A stretch of DNA of 64,000 bases, from positions 434,001 through 498,000 of the forward strand of contig JAHLTZ010000007.1 of assembly GCA_025786725.1 (NCBI GenBank). The letters are read 5' to 3'. This stretch comes from Syncephalis fuscata. Lineage: Eukaryota > Zoopagomycota > Zoopagomycetes > Zoopagales > Piptocephalidaceae. This document shows positions 23,765 to 36,181 of this stretch, one piece after another. Numbering within the stretch: the stretch's first letter is position 1; each line of letters opens with the position of its first letter. The translations under genes and the position numbers were made by a program. The notes beneath the pieces are model-generated. The model made no database searches and was not told the origin of the DNA. It worked only from the letters and a program-made list of their open reading frames with translations.

Positions 23765-24562
23765 ATGAGCGACCGTAAGATTAGCTTTAGCGGAGAGGCC
23801 ACCCATCCGTTGCCTCTTCAAATACCAGAACGTCGCCGCACCGTCTCTCTAGGTGGCTTGCGACACTTTTACGAATCTATTGGCAATAGTGGTGGTAGCA
23901 ATGGTGGCCAATATCCCACTTTTGGCATGCTACGAGATATGAATGGAAGCAGTCCAAGAACACCTCAGTCGGCTAGCAGTTCGATGCCTAACCAGTCAAC
24001 CGACTATTTAAGCGGTCACTCGCCTGTTTCTGACACGTTACCGTCACCTACAGGTGTTGGTCTAAGCGGTCTATTACGTCGTGCCTCGTGGATCGAAGGC
24101 AGTGCTCCACATGCTGGCAGCCTGCTATCCTACGGCGCAAACGGTGGCAGTGGTAGTGCCATGGGTAATACAGGCAGTGTACTATCGAGTAGTACCGGCA
24201 ATAGTGGTCAACAACATCTATTCAATTCACTACCAAATAGAATGCGACGCCCAGGTGTGCTACGTCAGAGTTCAGATGTTCCTTCGACACGTGCTCCTAT
24301 CACGGCCATAACAACAACCAATAAGGCGGAAGCAACTGCCGGCCCGCCCGATACCATTGCTGGTCATCCGTTTATGAAGACGCGTTCTGAAAGCGCTATT
24401 GATGTTGCTCATAGCAACAACAATGGACAACAGGCGCACCCGCGTTTATCTGCACTAGCAGCGCCTACTGCTCATAAGGCAGCAACGGCCGCTGGATCCG
24501 GCCCCAAAAGACCCGCCACACCCATGAGCAATATGATTCTTTCTGGTCAAATGCTAGACTAG
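23765..24562 (+). CDS. Low-complexity Ser/Gly-rich protein, unknown
   Basis: Single exon, 265 aa, distinctly GC-richer than its flanks. The N-terminus has a compact motif region (KISFSGEATHPLPLQIPERR, then RTVSLGGLRHFYESIG) that looks conserved in type: basic residues followed by a Ser are typical of kinase sites (RRTVS, RRAS at residues near 111). The rest is Ser, Gly, Asn and Ala-rich with further basic-Ser sites (RQSSDVP, RPATPMSNM). No domain is recognised. A disordered phosphoprotein is the best description. The long CT-rich leader suggests a regulated or highly expressed gene. Confidence 0.65.
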   Translation: MSDRKISFSGEATHPLPLQIPERRRTVSLGGLRHFYESIGNSGGSNGGQYPTFGMLRDMNGSSPRTPQSASSSMPNQSTDYLSGHSPVSDTLPSPTGVGLSGLLRRASWIEGSAPHAGSLLSYGANGGSGSAMGNTGSVLSSSTGNSGQQHLFNSLPNRMRRPGVLRQSSDVPSTRAPITAITTTNKAEATAGPPDTIAGHPFMKTRSESAIDVAHSNNNGQQAHPRLSALAAPTAHKAATAAGSGPKRPATPMSNMILSGQMLD

Positions 24563-25030
24563 ATTGTGTTTTTTTCTTTTTCTTGTTGTCGTTGTCGTTG
24601 CTGTTTTCGTGTTCCATAATTGACGTTGCTTTCAATACACCTATATATACACCGGTCTTTTTTCTTATTCTGATGTGAATGTCAACATAAAGACATTCTT
24701 TCTTTTGACATCATTTGAAGTAAGCTATGGTTTATATAATGGTCAATTGAAGTTCAAGTTAGTACATTTCAACAATATCAATAGCAACATCAACAATAAC
24801 TGGATAATATACAAGTATATAAATTTGAATGAATACAAATCAATTTCTTGATAGAATTTTATTATTAATAGTAGTGCTTATTCATATTTAATTTATACAA
24901 AGCTATATTATTCTAATATTTATATAAATAAATAAATCCTATCATTCGATAGTAGATGTGTTAAATCGTATAATTGTACTTTTTATACTAACAATAATAG
25001 GTCATATCAATTATAGTAAGCTTTTATTGT
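24563..25030. other. Convergent intergenic region
   Basis: AT-rich 3' flanks between the low-complexity protein gene and the homoserine kinase gene; no features. Confidence 0.5.
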
Positions 25031-26214
25031 TTAATCTTTTCGTACTACTACTTCACAATAAGCGCCGCGTCTTTCTACATCGAGTACACGTGCATCGCTT
25101 TCAATGTTACGTGAAGTGAATACACCACGAATTTCAGAACAAAGAGCCTCGGCATTGGCCGTATTATCGATCAATGCTAGAACAGTAGGTCCTGAACCGC
25201 TTATACATACACCTAATAGACCTGGTCGTGTAGAAGGTGTCAATGTCTGAAGCAAATCATCCATACCAGGAATCTAATATATCATTTAGTTAACTCATAA
25301 ACATAACATAATCTTTGATTAACAGTATATTTACCATAACTTTCGATAAGGTTGATGAATACGATCTTGCATGGCTCTATGTACTTGTTGTGCATCTAAT
25401 TCAGCTGCACCTAATGCTGCAGTCAATTGAGTGATACGTTGTAGATTGAATACCTATATATATATATATATATAATAGATGAATAGATAACCATATAGCC
25501 ATAGTCATTAATAAATAAGTAATTTACAAACTAGTAACATAACAAATGACTTACCACATCAGTCAAGTTATATTGTTTGGGCAAAACACCACGAGCATCT
25601 TCGGTCTTCACTTCAAAGCGTGGACTTACAGTAATGGCCCGTACATTAGCATGAATAGGTAGACGAGCAAATCCTGCCTGTCCTTCTGTATCTGTCCAAC
25701 AAGCTACCCAGCCACCGGCCAATGCAGCCGTAACATTGTCAGGATGGTGTTCAATGGACAAACATTCCTTTAACTGTGTATCCATGCTTAGATTTAACTT
25801 TCCTAGTGTATTGCCAAGAACAATACCGGCAACAACAGCTGCACCTGAAGAGCCAAGACCTCGCCCCAAAGGAATTGGATTATTAACATAAATATGAACA
25901 TTTTGTGGTATAGCAGTAGCGCTGGCATATCGAGCAATCATATTAGCTGCAGTTTTGGTAATAAGATTGCGATGAGCCTCTAACGGTACGGTCTCCGCAC
26001 TATCTCCGCTATAATTAATGGTCCAAGTCGACAATATAGCAAGCATAGCCTGGTCAACACTTGTATCCGCTGCTAGTTGTGATACTGCGGCAGTAGTTGG
26101 GTCGTAGTCAACCTCGACGGTAAGGTAAAGCGATAACGCTAGACCCATCACGTCAAAGCCTGGCCCAATATTAGATGTTGAAGCCGGCACAGTAATACGA
26201 AGACGTTGAGCCAT
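25031..26214 (-). CDS. THR1: Homoserine kinase
   Basis: Exons 26214-25555, 25453 to about 25337, and about 25276-25031. It is a GHMP-family kinase that phosphorylates homoserine for threonine synthesis in the cytosol. The start RLRITVPASTSNIGPGFDVMGLALSLYL is the family signature. The ATP-binding GHMP motif is PIPLGRGLGSSGAAVVAGI, followed by EHHPDNVTAALAGGW. The C-terminal glycine-rich motif is LGVCISGSGPTVLALID. The exon 2 to 3 join (KFM-IPGMDD) needs one extra T near 25337-25342, which looks like a homopolymer indel. The presence of this gene argues for a fungus, plant-like protist or similar prototroph and against an animal. Confidence 0.92.
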
Positions 26215-26671
26215 AGTTTTAACTAAGGAATTAATTTCAATAGTAATAGAAGTAGTGTAATAAAAGTGTTGTTTAACAAACGAGTAGTGAAGCGCGAATA
26301 AGATTAATTACATCAATTAACGCGATAATAGATCAGATTTGTATTGATTAAATTAAAACTAGATTGACTCATAATGAATTCAAATTGAATAATTAATGTG
26401 TCGAATTCTAGTTGGTCAGCGGGAATAAGAAACTATGATGATGATGATGATTATTATTATGGAGATGACGACGATAACTAAAGTATAATATTAAATAGGA
26501 ATAATGCGAATAGTCTAGTATTTATTACTACGTCAACTTTCTTGTTCTCTCACTCACACACACACTCTCTCTCACTCTTACTTCACCGTTCGTTATTTGA
26601 CCGTGTCCCTCTTCATCTTTCGTATATTACTCAATTGTCTAGTTCTATTGTGTTAAATATACTAGGTCAAA
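26215..26671. promoter_or_regulatory. Divergent promoter region THR1 / COPB2
   Basis: The stretch between two divergent starts. The half nearest COPB2 (26530-26640) is CT-rich with CACACA and CTCTCT runs, as in other promoters of this window. Confidence 0.4.
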
Positions 26672-29600
26672 ATGGTAAGTAGTTTTTACTAGCTTATTAT
26701 TCAGCTGTATCTCTTATTAACAACGCGTTACTCGATTGTTTGATTGAATAGGGAATGAAACTGGATATCAAGGTAGATGTTTAAACAATCATCTAGACGC
26801 GATTCTCTAACTCGATTGTTTAGCGTAAGATGCTTCAACGCTCAGAACGCGTTAAATGTGTGGAATTCCATCCAACTGAGCCTTGGCTACTGGCTTCACT
26901 ATACTCGGGCAAAGTATACATTTGGAATTATGAATCTCAGGTAAATATAGTTTAGTGTTACGTATTTATCTGTATTCTTATCCATGTTGTTGATAGAGTA
27001 TGCTTAAAACACTTGAAGTGTGCGCACTACCTGGTAAGTTCAGCGTATAGGATAGCTAGTATGACTATTGTACTTATTGTTTATTAGTACGAACGGCTCG
27101 TTTTATTCCGCGTAAAAATTGGATTGTGACCGGTTCAGACGATATGCAACTACGCTGTTTCAACTACAATACATTGGAGAAAGTGTCGGCCGTTGATGCT
27201 CACGCCGACTATATCCGTACCATTGCTGTACATCCCACGCAGCCCTATGTTCTTACCGGTGCAGATGATATGCGTATTAAGCTATGGGACTGGGAGAAAG
27301 GCTGGAAGTGCATTAAAACCTTTGAAGGCCATAGCCATTATGTCATGAAGATTGTCATTAATCCAAAGGATGTCAATACATTTGCGAGTGCTTCACAAGA
27401 TAAAACGATCAAGGTCAGTAGTGGTGTTTATTAATAGTTATATAGTTTATGGTAATCAATTATGTTTAGGTGTGGAACTTGGGTGCCGATACGCCTAACT
27501 ATACACTAGAAGGTCACGAGAAAGGATTGAATTACGTTGATTATTATCAAGGCAGTGAAAAGCCTTATTTGATCAGTGCAGCTGATGACAAGTCAGTATT
27601 TATATTCATTTATTATTTACATTAATAGTATTAATATTTATACATATATATTATTGTTATTATTAATATAGACAAGTTAAGATTTGGGATTATCAAAACA
27701 AGACTTGTGTGCATACATTGGAAGGACATACACAGAATGTAGCGGCTGCATCATTCCATCCTCATTTGCCAATTATTCTTACGGCCAGTGAAGATGGCAC
27801 GGTAAGAGTATGGCATGCCAATAACTATCGTTTGGAAAACACTCTAAATTATGGACTTGATCGAGCCTGGTCGATGTCATTGACCAAGACGACAAATGAA
27901 GTGGCTATTGGATTTGATGATGGTCTTGTTGTGTTTAAGGTAATTGAATAGAGTTCATATACTATATAGCAATTAATATAAATATTGTATATCTAGTTGG
28001 GACGTGATGAACCTTCAATGAGTATGGATAATAGCGGTAAAATCATTTGGTCTAAACAGACAGATATTCAAACGGCCAATGTGAAGACGAGTCTTGGTAA
28101 GAAGAATATATAATATGCTATACTAATACTTATAATAACACATACACACATATCTATCTATATATATATATATATAGATGTGGCTATTAAGGATGGTGAA
28201 CGTCTTCAACTACCGATTAAAGATATGGGCACAACTGAAGTCTATCCCCAAACATTGCAACATAGTCCTAATGGACGGTAAGTTGATTAGGATGTCAATT
28301 AGCATTTATTAATAATCCATCATTACTATTTATAGATTTGTTGTTGTGTGTGGTGATGGTGAATATATCATTTATACTGCTCTTGCTTGGCGTAATAAAA
28401 GCTTTGGATCTGGATTGGAATTTGTATGGGCACAAGATTCAAATCTGTAAGTATTAATATGTAATAGTATTGTTATTATAATTAACAATTGATTAATTGA
28501 TTGAATTAGTTATGCTGTACGTGAATCATCGGCTAAAATCAAGGTTTATAAAAACTTTAAAGAAGTTACTGGACTATTCTCGCGTATTGGTTATACGGCA
28601 GAAGGCATTTTTGGTGGCAGTCTATTAGGCGTACGCAGTAATACCTTTATCAACTTTTATGACTGGGAATCGGGCAATATTGTCCGTCGTATCGATGTTG
28701 TACCAAAACAGGTAAATACAGTATAGAGACACATCTGTCGTCAATCAACTAACTTGTATGTATCCTCTAGGTTGTATGGTCTGAGAATGGCGATCTAGTA
28801 GCATTGGCCTGTGAAGATGCTTGTTATATTTTACGTTTCCATCGAGATGAATATAATACTGTACTAGAAAGTGGCGATGTTATTACTGAAGAAGGTGTAG
28901 AGTCAGCGTTTGATGTTGTACATGAACTAGCAGATGGGTAAGTTGTTATATAATAAAAGGAATTAGATGGATGGATAAATGGATATATATATATATATAT
29001 ACTAATGCTAGTGCTATTTATAGTGTACGTTCAGGTTGTTGGGTCGGCGATTGCTTCATTTATACCAATGCCGTGAATCGACTAAGCTATCTTGTCGGTA
29101 CTGAATCATTTGCTATTGCTCATTTTGATACGTAAGTGTAATAGTATAGTAATTGTGTATTAGATAGTGACTATTCAATTAGGAGCATGTATTTACTGGG
29201 CTATATTCCACGTGATAATCGTGTCTACTTGGCCGATAAGGTAAGATGATGGTTATAGTATAGAGAGAGACTGACTATTTATACATTATGGTTAGGATGT
29301 CAATGTTTGCAGTTATGAGATTTCATTGGGCGTTATTGAATATCAAACAGCTGTACTACGTGGTGATTTAGAAACAGCAGAGACTTTATTGGAAAATGTA
29401 CCACAAGATCAACGAAATCGAGTTGCCCGTTTTTAGAAAGTCAAGGTAAATACTATTTTGTATTAATGACTATAATCTAAATGTTATATGATATATAGAT
29501 ATGAAAGAATTGGCATTAGAAGTATCGACCGATGATGATCATCGGTTTGAACTTGCACTACTACTTAATAAGCTTGATATTGCTCTTGATATTGCCCGTG

Positions 29601-30486
29601 AAACAGAGACCGACTCCAAATGGCGTATTCTAGGTGATGCTGCATTAGCAGGCTGGAAGGCAAGTTATACTAATGGTTAATACTAATTATCATACTTATT
29701 AGTCTATTTATAGTTTACGTTGGCTGAAGAGTGTCTAAGTAAAGCGAATGACTTTAGTGGTCTATTACTGCTGTATACAGCATCTGGTAATGCCGATGGT
29801 ATTGAGAAACTTGCTCGATCAGCTGGTAAGATCATGACTATTTTCTAACTGATTCATATACTAATACGATTTATTGTATAATGACTGTTAAATGGTTATA
29901 ATAGAGGAACAAGGTAGCAATAATATTGCATTTACATGCTGGCTTCAACTGGGTCGTACAAACGAATGTATTGATCTACTTGTCAAGACTGAACGTATTC
30001 CTGAAGCAGCTATATTTGCTCGTACTTATGCTCCAAGGTAATTATGTTGATTCTATTACAATGACTATTAGTGTAGATAACCTTTTTTGTTAATCAATCT
30101 AGTCGTTTATCTGAATTGACGAAATTATGGCGTGAACAATTAGTGGCAGCCGGTAAACAAAAGCTTGCCGATGCATTGGTTGATCCAGCTGAAGACGAAA
30201 GTCACAATTATTTCCCCGACTATACGGAGGTAAGTAACACGACTAACTATTACGTTTATTTAATAAACAATTTATGTTTGTTTATTAGGCATTGACGGCA
30301 GAAGAATTATCAAAAAAGCTATTTGACCAACAACTATCAAGTATGACTTTCCTGAACATGAAGCCGACATTGAACGTGATTTAATTACCGGTAAATAAGA
30401 TTTACATGGATATTGTAGTTCAATTAGTAATAATAATAATAATGATAATGATAATTAGAGAGTAAAGAAGCAGTAACGGCCGAATA
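26672..30486 (+). CDS. SEC27: Coatomer subunit beta' (COPI coat)
   Basis: About 18 short exons. The first coding exon is only the ATG (26672-26674), the second 26752-26772, the third from 26824. The spliced start [19 protein letters not shown] matches COPB2. WD40 repeats follow: [27 protein letters not shown]-type repeats, [62 protein letters not shown] and [11 protein letters not shown]. The coatomer WD-associated region and alpha-solenoid continue to 30.4 kb. The protein binds dilysine cargo signals and builds COPI vesicles on the Golgi. Two one-base deletions interrupt the frame: a T run at 29430-29434 (ARFLESQG) and near 30337-30347 (before [16 protein letters not shown]). The end at 30486 assumes a last intron; a stop at 30396-30398 is the alternative. 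Confidence 0.93.
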
Positions 30487-30789
30487 AAGACAAAATGACA
30501 ACGGTGAAAAGATTGACGGCATCGTTTGATTATAAATGGTTATTGGTAAGATACTAATAATAGATACACTTGTTGCAGTAATTGGTAACTAATAGTTAAT
30601 AGACTAACGATATAAACGATAAACACTAAAACCGTATGAAATCACCTATCCACTTGTCTATTTGTCTGTTTGTTTGTTTGTTTGTTGTGGCTGGAAAACG
30701 TTTAAATAAATTTAATAGTCATTAGCAATTAAAACGTTTATTATATTATTAAAAATGAACACCATGATGTTTATTCGTTTATTATTCTA

Positions 30790-33700
30790 TTAAACAATGA
30801 TTAATGGATGTTCATGACAACGTGGGCAACAATTTTCGAAATGGGCCGTGCCCGAACCAGGTAGGGTCATTGTGGATAGTGTAGTGTTCATCCGCTTGGC
30901 TGGTCGACCCTCCATTGCTTCGTCGAGCATCTTCATTGTAAGGCGTAATTGATCGCGTAACTGAGCCGCCTCCATACGATGCGATTTTTGTTCAGCGAAA
31001 AATGCTCGTTTACCATCATCAAGTTGAGCGCGTAATTCTTGTAGCTCCACCGCATTGGGATGTTGCGATTCAGCTAGGGCCGATGCTACGGCTCGTTCTT
31101 CAATCAGCGCTTGTTGCAACGTATCGATCTTTTGTTGTAATAATTGCTCACGTTCCGTCGACCCATCCTCTTCCTGGCTGCATACAGGTGACACGGCAAG
31201 TTGCGAGCTATCACTCTGTGTACGTTGCAGCTCAGTAACGGCAGACCGGCGACGTTTACGCTCCTTTTCAAGAACAATACGCAAACGGCCAAGTTCCTCT
31301 ACTAATTGATCGATTTGTAGACGACTATCTTTACGTTCAATAAGTAATGATTCACGTAATTCACTATTTTCATTGGATAGTTTTTTAATACGACCAAGTT
31401 GTTCATCATTAGGTGGTGGTGGTGGTGGTGGCGTGGATATTGTTGTCGTTTCCGTCGTTTCTATCGTTGTTACCGATTCAATAGATCGTGTCTTTTGCTC
31501 TTCAATAATTGATTTATGTTCGGTAATTTCTTGCTCTAGCTGCTCAATACGCGTCTCATATACCGCATGACTAGCCTTTAATGTTGCTAATTGTGCTGCA
31601 TGTTCATCGCGTTCTTGCTGTATAGACTGTACCGTATCAAGTTGTTCATGCAATTGCTTTGCTTCATCGGTCTTTGCTTGTAGTTCAACATCGATTTGCG
31701 TATGTTTCTCTTGCCATTCGACCAGTAGTGCCGTATGTTCTTCTTTAATCTTAACTATCGTCGTGTCGTGTTCTTCCGTTGCTTGAGTCAATTCATCAAT
31801 ACGTTTTTGCAGTTCATTTCGTTCTTTTTCGGCTGATTGGGCTTTTAATTTGGCCCGACCACGTTCGGCCTTCAAATCACGTTGTGCATCCTTTAACGAT
31901 TGTGATAATTGATCACATTCTTCACGCGTTTTACTAATAGCCGAGTTTAATGATTCAGATGAAGTAGCTTCTGACGAACGTAATTCTTCAATCAGCAATT
32001 TAGTTCTAGCAAGTTCCTGCGTCAATTGCTGTTCACGTGTTTCGGCCGTTGAACGTGCTTCACTTAATAAAGCGGCTGTTTCTTCGTACTTTGTGCGTAG
32101 CTCACTCAACTCGGCCTCGTGTCCAGTTATCAGCTCATCTTTATTCAACTTTAATGTAGCCATACTCGACTCTAGCTGTTCAATTGTTTCATCGGCCTTT
32201 ACTTTACTTTCTTTCATCTGCTCAATCTCTTGAACCAATTCATTGTGCTTTTGCTTTAACTGCTCAGATGTTTGTTCAATGGCTACTAAACGTGCATGTT
32301 CAGTATCAAACGATGCCTTTACCGAATCACGCTCTTTCTCTGCCGATTGCAATTGCATTTTAGCACGACCACGCTCTAACTTTCTTTCATGCTCAACTTG
32401 TTCCAACTGACTTTGTGCACTGGTCTGTTTTTCTCGCAACTTGGCAAGTTCATTATTAGCTTCGTCAAGTTGAGTACGAAGTGATTCACTAGTTGATTTA
32501 TTCGTAGTTTGTAAATCAAATAGCTTTGTTTCAAGCACAGCTGTCTTTTCCGTCGATTCAGTAACATATTGTTGATATTCATCGCGCGCTATAATCAACA
32601 TACGTTTCGTATCTTCCAACTCTGCTTCAGTAGATAATTTTACTTCATGTGCAGCGGCCAATTCAGTTTGTAGCGTATCAATACGTGACTGTTGTTGTGA
32701 CGTGTCATTGGCAAACGATTGTTGATTTGATTGCAGTTCTTTACGTAATTGCTCCAATTGCTGTGCTGTATTACGTAAATCTTGTTCAAATTGTTCTTTT
32801 GTCGTAATAGTAACTGATAATTCATCCTGCAATTGTTTTGTAGTCACCTGCATATCATTGTAGCGTTGATTCACTTCATCTAATTGCGACTGTAATAATG
32901 AACTAGATTGAACCGACTGTTCTTTAGTTGTTTCTAATTCATTAATACGCTTATTGAATTGTTGAGATGATACGTTGGATTCTTCTTGCAATGATTCATA
33001 CTTTGTAGTCATTGATGTTAGCTGCTCTTGCAACGAGGCTAAAAGTGTTTTCTGTTCTGTTTCAACAGCTAACATAGCAGCCTTTTCCGTCTCAAATGCT
33101 GTTACTTGCTCATCACGCGTGGTGACTACATGTGTCATATCATCTTGTGCTTTCTGTAAATCTATTTGTAAACTGGCTATTTGCTCTTTTAGTTCACCAA
33201 GTTGACTATTAAGCGTTTCATTGTGCGTATTGCTACTGGCTAGCTGTTCAACTAATTGCTCAGCATGAGTGTTAGCCTTTGATAAATCACTTTCCAAAAT
33301 TTCTATCGCTTCTTGATGCTGTGTTTGCTTTGTCAATGACTTGGCTTGCTCCTCTTCGAGCATTTGCTGTGTTTTTGCTAACTGATTTTCGGATGCTTCA
33401 ACGCGCTCTTTTAGCTGAACTGCTTCACCATTAGCCGATTCCTTTAACTCATTAATCTCTTGTTGAGTACGTGCCACTTCTTGTTCTAATTCTTCAACTT
33501 TTACTTTATACTCTTGTTTAAGTTCAACAATAGTATTACGCTCTTGATCAAGCGTTGTATTGGCTAAAGCGTGTGCTTTAGTTAGTGCGGCTATTTCAGC
33601 AGTAGATTTTTCCGAATGTGTAGTCAATTCGACAGTCAGCGATTCAATACGTGCATGTAATCATCCTTATCCTTTTGAAGCTGTTGCTGCACTTGTTCGT

Positions 33701-35887
33701 TCTTCTTCAGAGCAGCATCGGTTGAATGGCGCGCATCGTCTAGTTCTTGTTTAACAGTTGATAATTGTTGTTCAAGTACTTCAACTTTCGATGTAGACTC
33801 TGACCGTAAAGTATCCATTGTTTCATCGCTTTGTTTAAGCTTGACAGCCAATTCATCACGCTCGTTCGTTAACACAACAACTTGGCCATTTGTATCGGCC
33901 ACTTCATCTTTGAGTCGTTGAATTTCTGTGGCAAGACTATCCTGGCCATTAGCCATTTCTTCAATAAGCTGGGCAATACGCGCTGTGTGCTTTTTGACTT
34001 CTTGTTGTGAAGTTGCCAATTCATCAGATACCACGGCTAGTTGAGCTTTATCCTTTTGAAGTGCAACTATTTGTGTTTCCAACTCTTTAACTGTACATTT
34101 ATACTCTTTAGTAACAGTACTTGCTGCTTCACGTTCTGTTTGCAATGTTTGCTGCATGCTTTCAAGCGTGGTGGTCAGCGTCGTTATCTGCGTCTCATAC
34201 TGTGCTGTTTGCTCTTCATATTTGTTATTAGCCTCTTCTAAACGCGAATCTGTCGAAGTGATCGTCTCAGTCAAGTGTTTCGTTTCTTCAGCATGTTTTG
34301 CAACAAGTTCATTAACTGTATCTGTGTGCTTTGTTGACAATTCTTCAAGTTGAGCATGTAGACGTGTTACATCACCGTCACGATCTGATGATATTGCGGT
34401 CAATGACTGTTGAAGTGAGTCACGGCTGGCCTCCAGCTCTACCGTTCGCTTTTCAGCTGCTTCTAATTCAGCTTTCAATTCACTATAAGCATTTGTATGT
34501 TGTTTGGTTGCAGCTTGCAATTCAGATGCAATTCATCTGCACGACTAGTTGATTCAACGAACTGTTCACGTATTGACTCTAATTCGCTATTCAGTGTATT
34601 AACACGATCTGATAACTCTACACGCTCGCTAACTAGAGATTCACGTTCAGTCTTCCATTCGATATGAGCAGCTTCAAACTCATCGCTTGCTTGCTTAGTC
34701 TTTTGCTCAATAGAATCAATTTGTTGCTGTTGTTTCAATAGCTCAGCTTCATGATCAGCTTTAAGTTGATTAATACTACGTGTATGATCAGCGTTAAGAG
34801 TATCGGCCAATTCATCCATGGCAGTCTTTGTAGCATGTATATCAGATTCAGCTGATTTCTTCTCCTGTTCAGTCGTTTCAATCAACTGTTTTAACGTGGT
34901 TATAGTGTCTAAAGCTTCATTATGAGCTGCTTCCAATTGGGTAGCCGTTGTTTGCACATCAATAAGCTAATTGTTGTTATTATTATTGTTATTGATGTCA
35001 TTATTAATTTACACTTTTAATCTAATCATGTTAATTACCTTTTGTTGTTCTTGCTTATATGTTTCCATTTGTGCCAACATCACTTTTTTGTGTTCATCTT
35101 GCATCGTATTTGATTCTTGATTTAATTTATCAATACATTGCTGCAACTCTTGTGTTTTATCCAATTGATGCTGTGTTGCTTGAGTTGCTTTAACAATTTG
35201 ATCTTCCAATTCTTTAATGCGCACACTTGACTGGGACTGTGATTCGCGCATTTGTTCAACATCGCTGGTGATTATTTCCAATTGAGTACGCGTTTGTTCC
35301 TCTTTCATTTGCGTTTCTTTAAGTAGTTCAGTTAAACTCTGGCTATTTTGAAGTAAATCAACTCGTTCTTGATCAACACGACTATAGTTTGTTTGTTCCG
35401 TAGTAAGTTGCAGCCGTATTTGGTCCAACTCTTTGCATGCTTGTTCGTATGTAACGCGCAAAGTGTCAAGTTCGCGTTGTAGACTTTCAACTTGCACATT
35501 GTCTGAACCACCAAATAGTTCGGCAGTTGAACCGACCTCCTGAACAACCACAACTGTTTCTTCTTCTACTGAAGTGACTACTGTGCTGGTCATTGTTGTA
35601 GCCGAGGATTCACTTTTAGTCATAGAAATTACTGATGCAGTTTCTGATTCCTGCGTAGTCTCCGTAATAATAGTAGAGCCATGTTCGCTGATAACTGGCG
35701 AGTTGGTTATCTCGGTGTCGGTCGTGGTTACCGCAGTAGAAGTACCAGTACTACCCTTTTTAACTTGGAACTTTTTTAACTTGACGCATTGTTAATAACG
35801 GCGATATTCAAGACCATTGCCACTAGTTGGACCTACCTTTTTTCGAGCAGCATCAATCTGCTTTTGACGATCCGCAGGAGACGACAT
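30790..35887 (-). CDS. Golgin-like long coiled-coil protein
   Basis: The minus-strand start MSSPADRQKQIDAARKK (35887) is spliced to VKKFQVKKG. This short basic RKKVKKFQ-type N-terminus is characteristic of golgins such as GM130, where it recruits the tether p115. After a Ser/Thr-rich linker, nearly all of the remaining roughly 1,650 residues are heptad-repeat coiled coil rich in Gln, Glu and Leu. A repeated RGRAKMQLQSAEKERD / RGRAKLKAQSAEKERN element is seen near 32350 and 31850, and a Pro run (TPPPPPPP) near 31410. The end is ENCCPRCHEHPLI, a small Cys/His motif. Two frameshifts (about 33655 and 34530) split the ORF, probably indels. A tethering role at the Golgi is inferred; the family call is moderate because coiled coils are compositionally alike. 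Confidence 0.7.
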
Positions 35888-36181
35888 GATGTGCAGTTTA
35901 AATAGCGCGGGCGACTAGAAGGGCGAAGATGAGTAAAGACAATATTCGGAGACTGTCCAACTGCCACGTAGCTATTCTTTATACTAATTAATATTAATTA
36001 ATATTGATGTCAATAGTATTGTATTATTACAACACTTGACACTCGTTGTTATAATAATAATAATAATAAGACAAATATTAAATATTTATTATAGTGAAAG
36101 TCGGGCAATTTTGTCTTTAGAAAATTCAACTCTACATAACATTTAGATTAAATTGTTATTCTACTAATAACTATTAACTAT

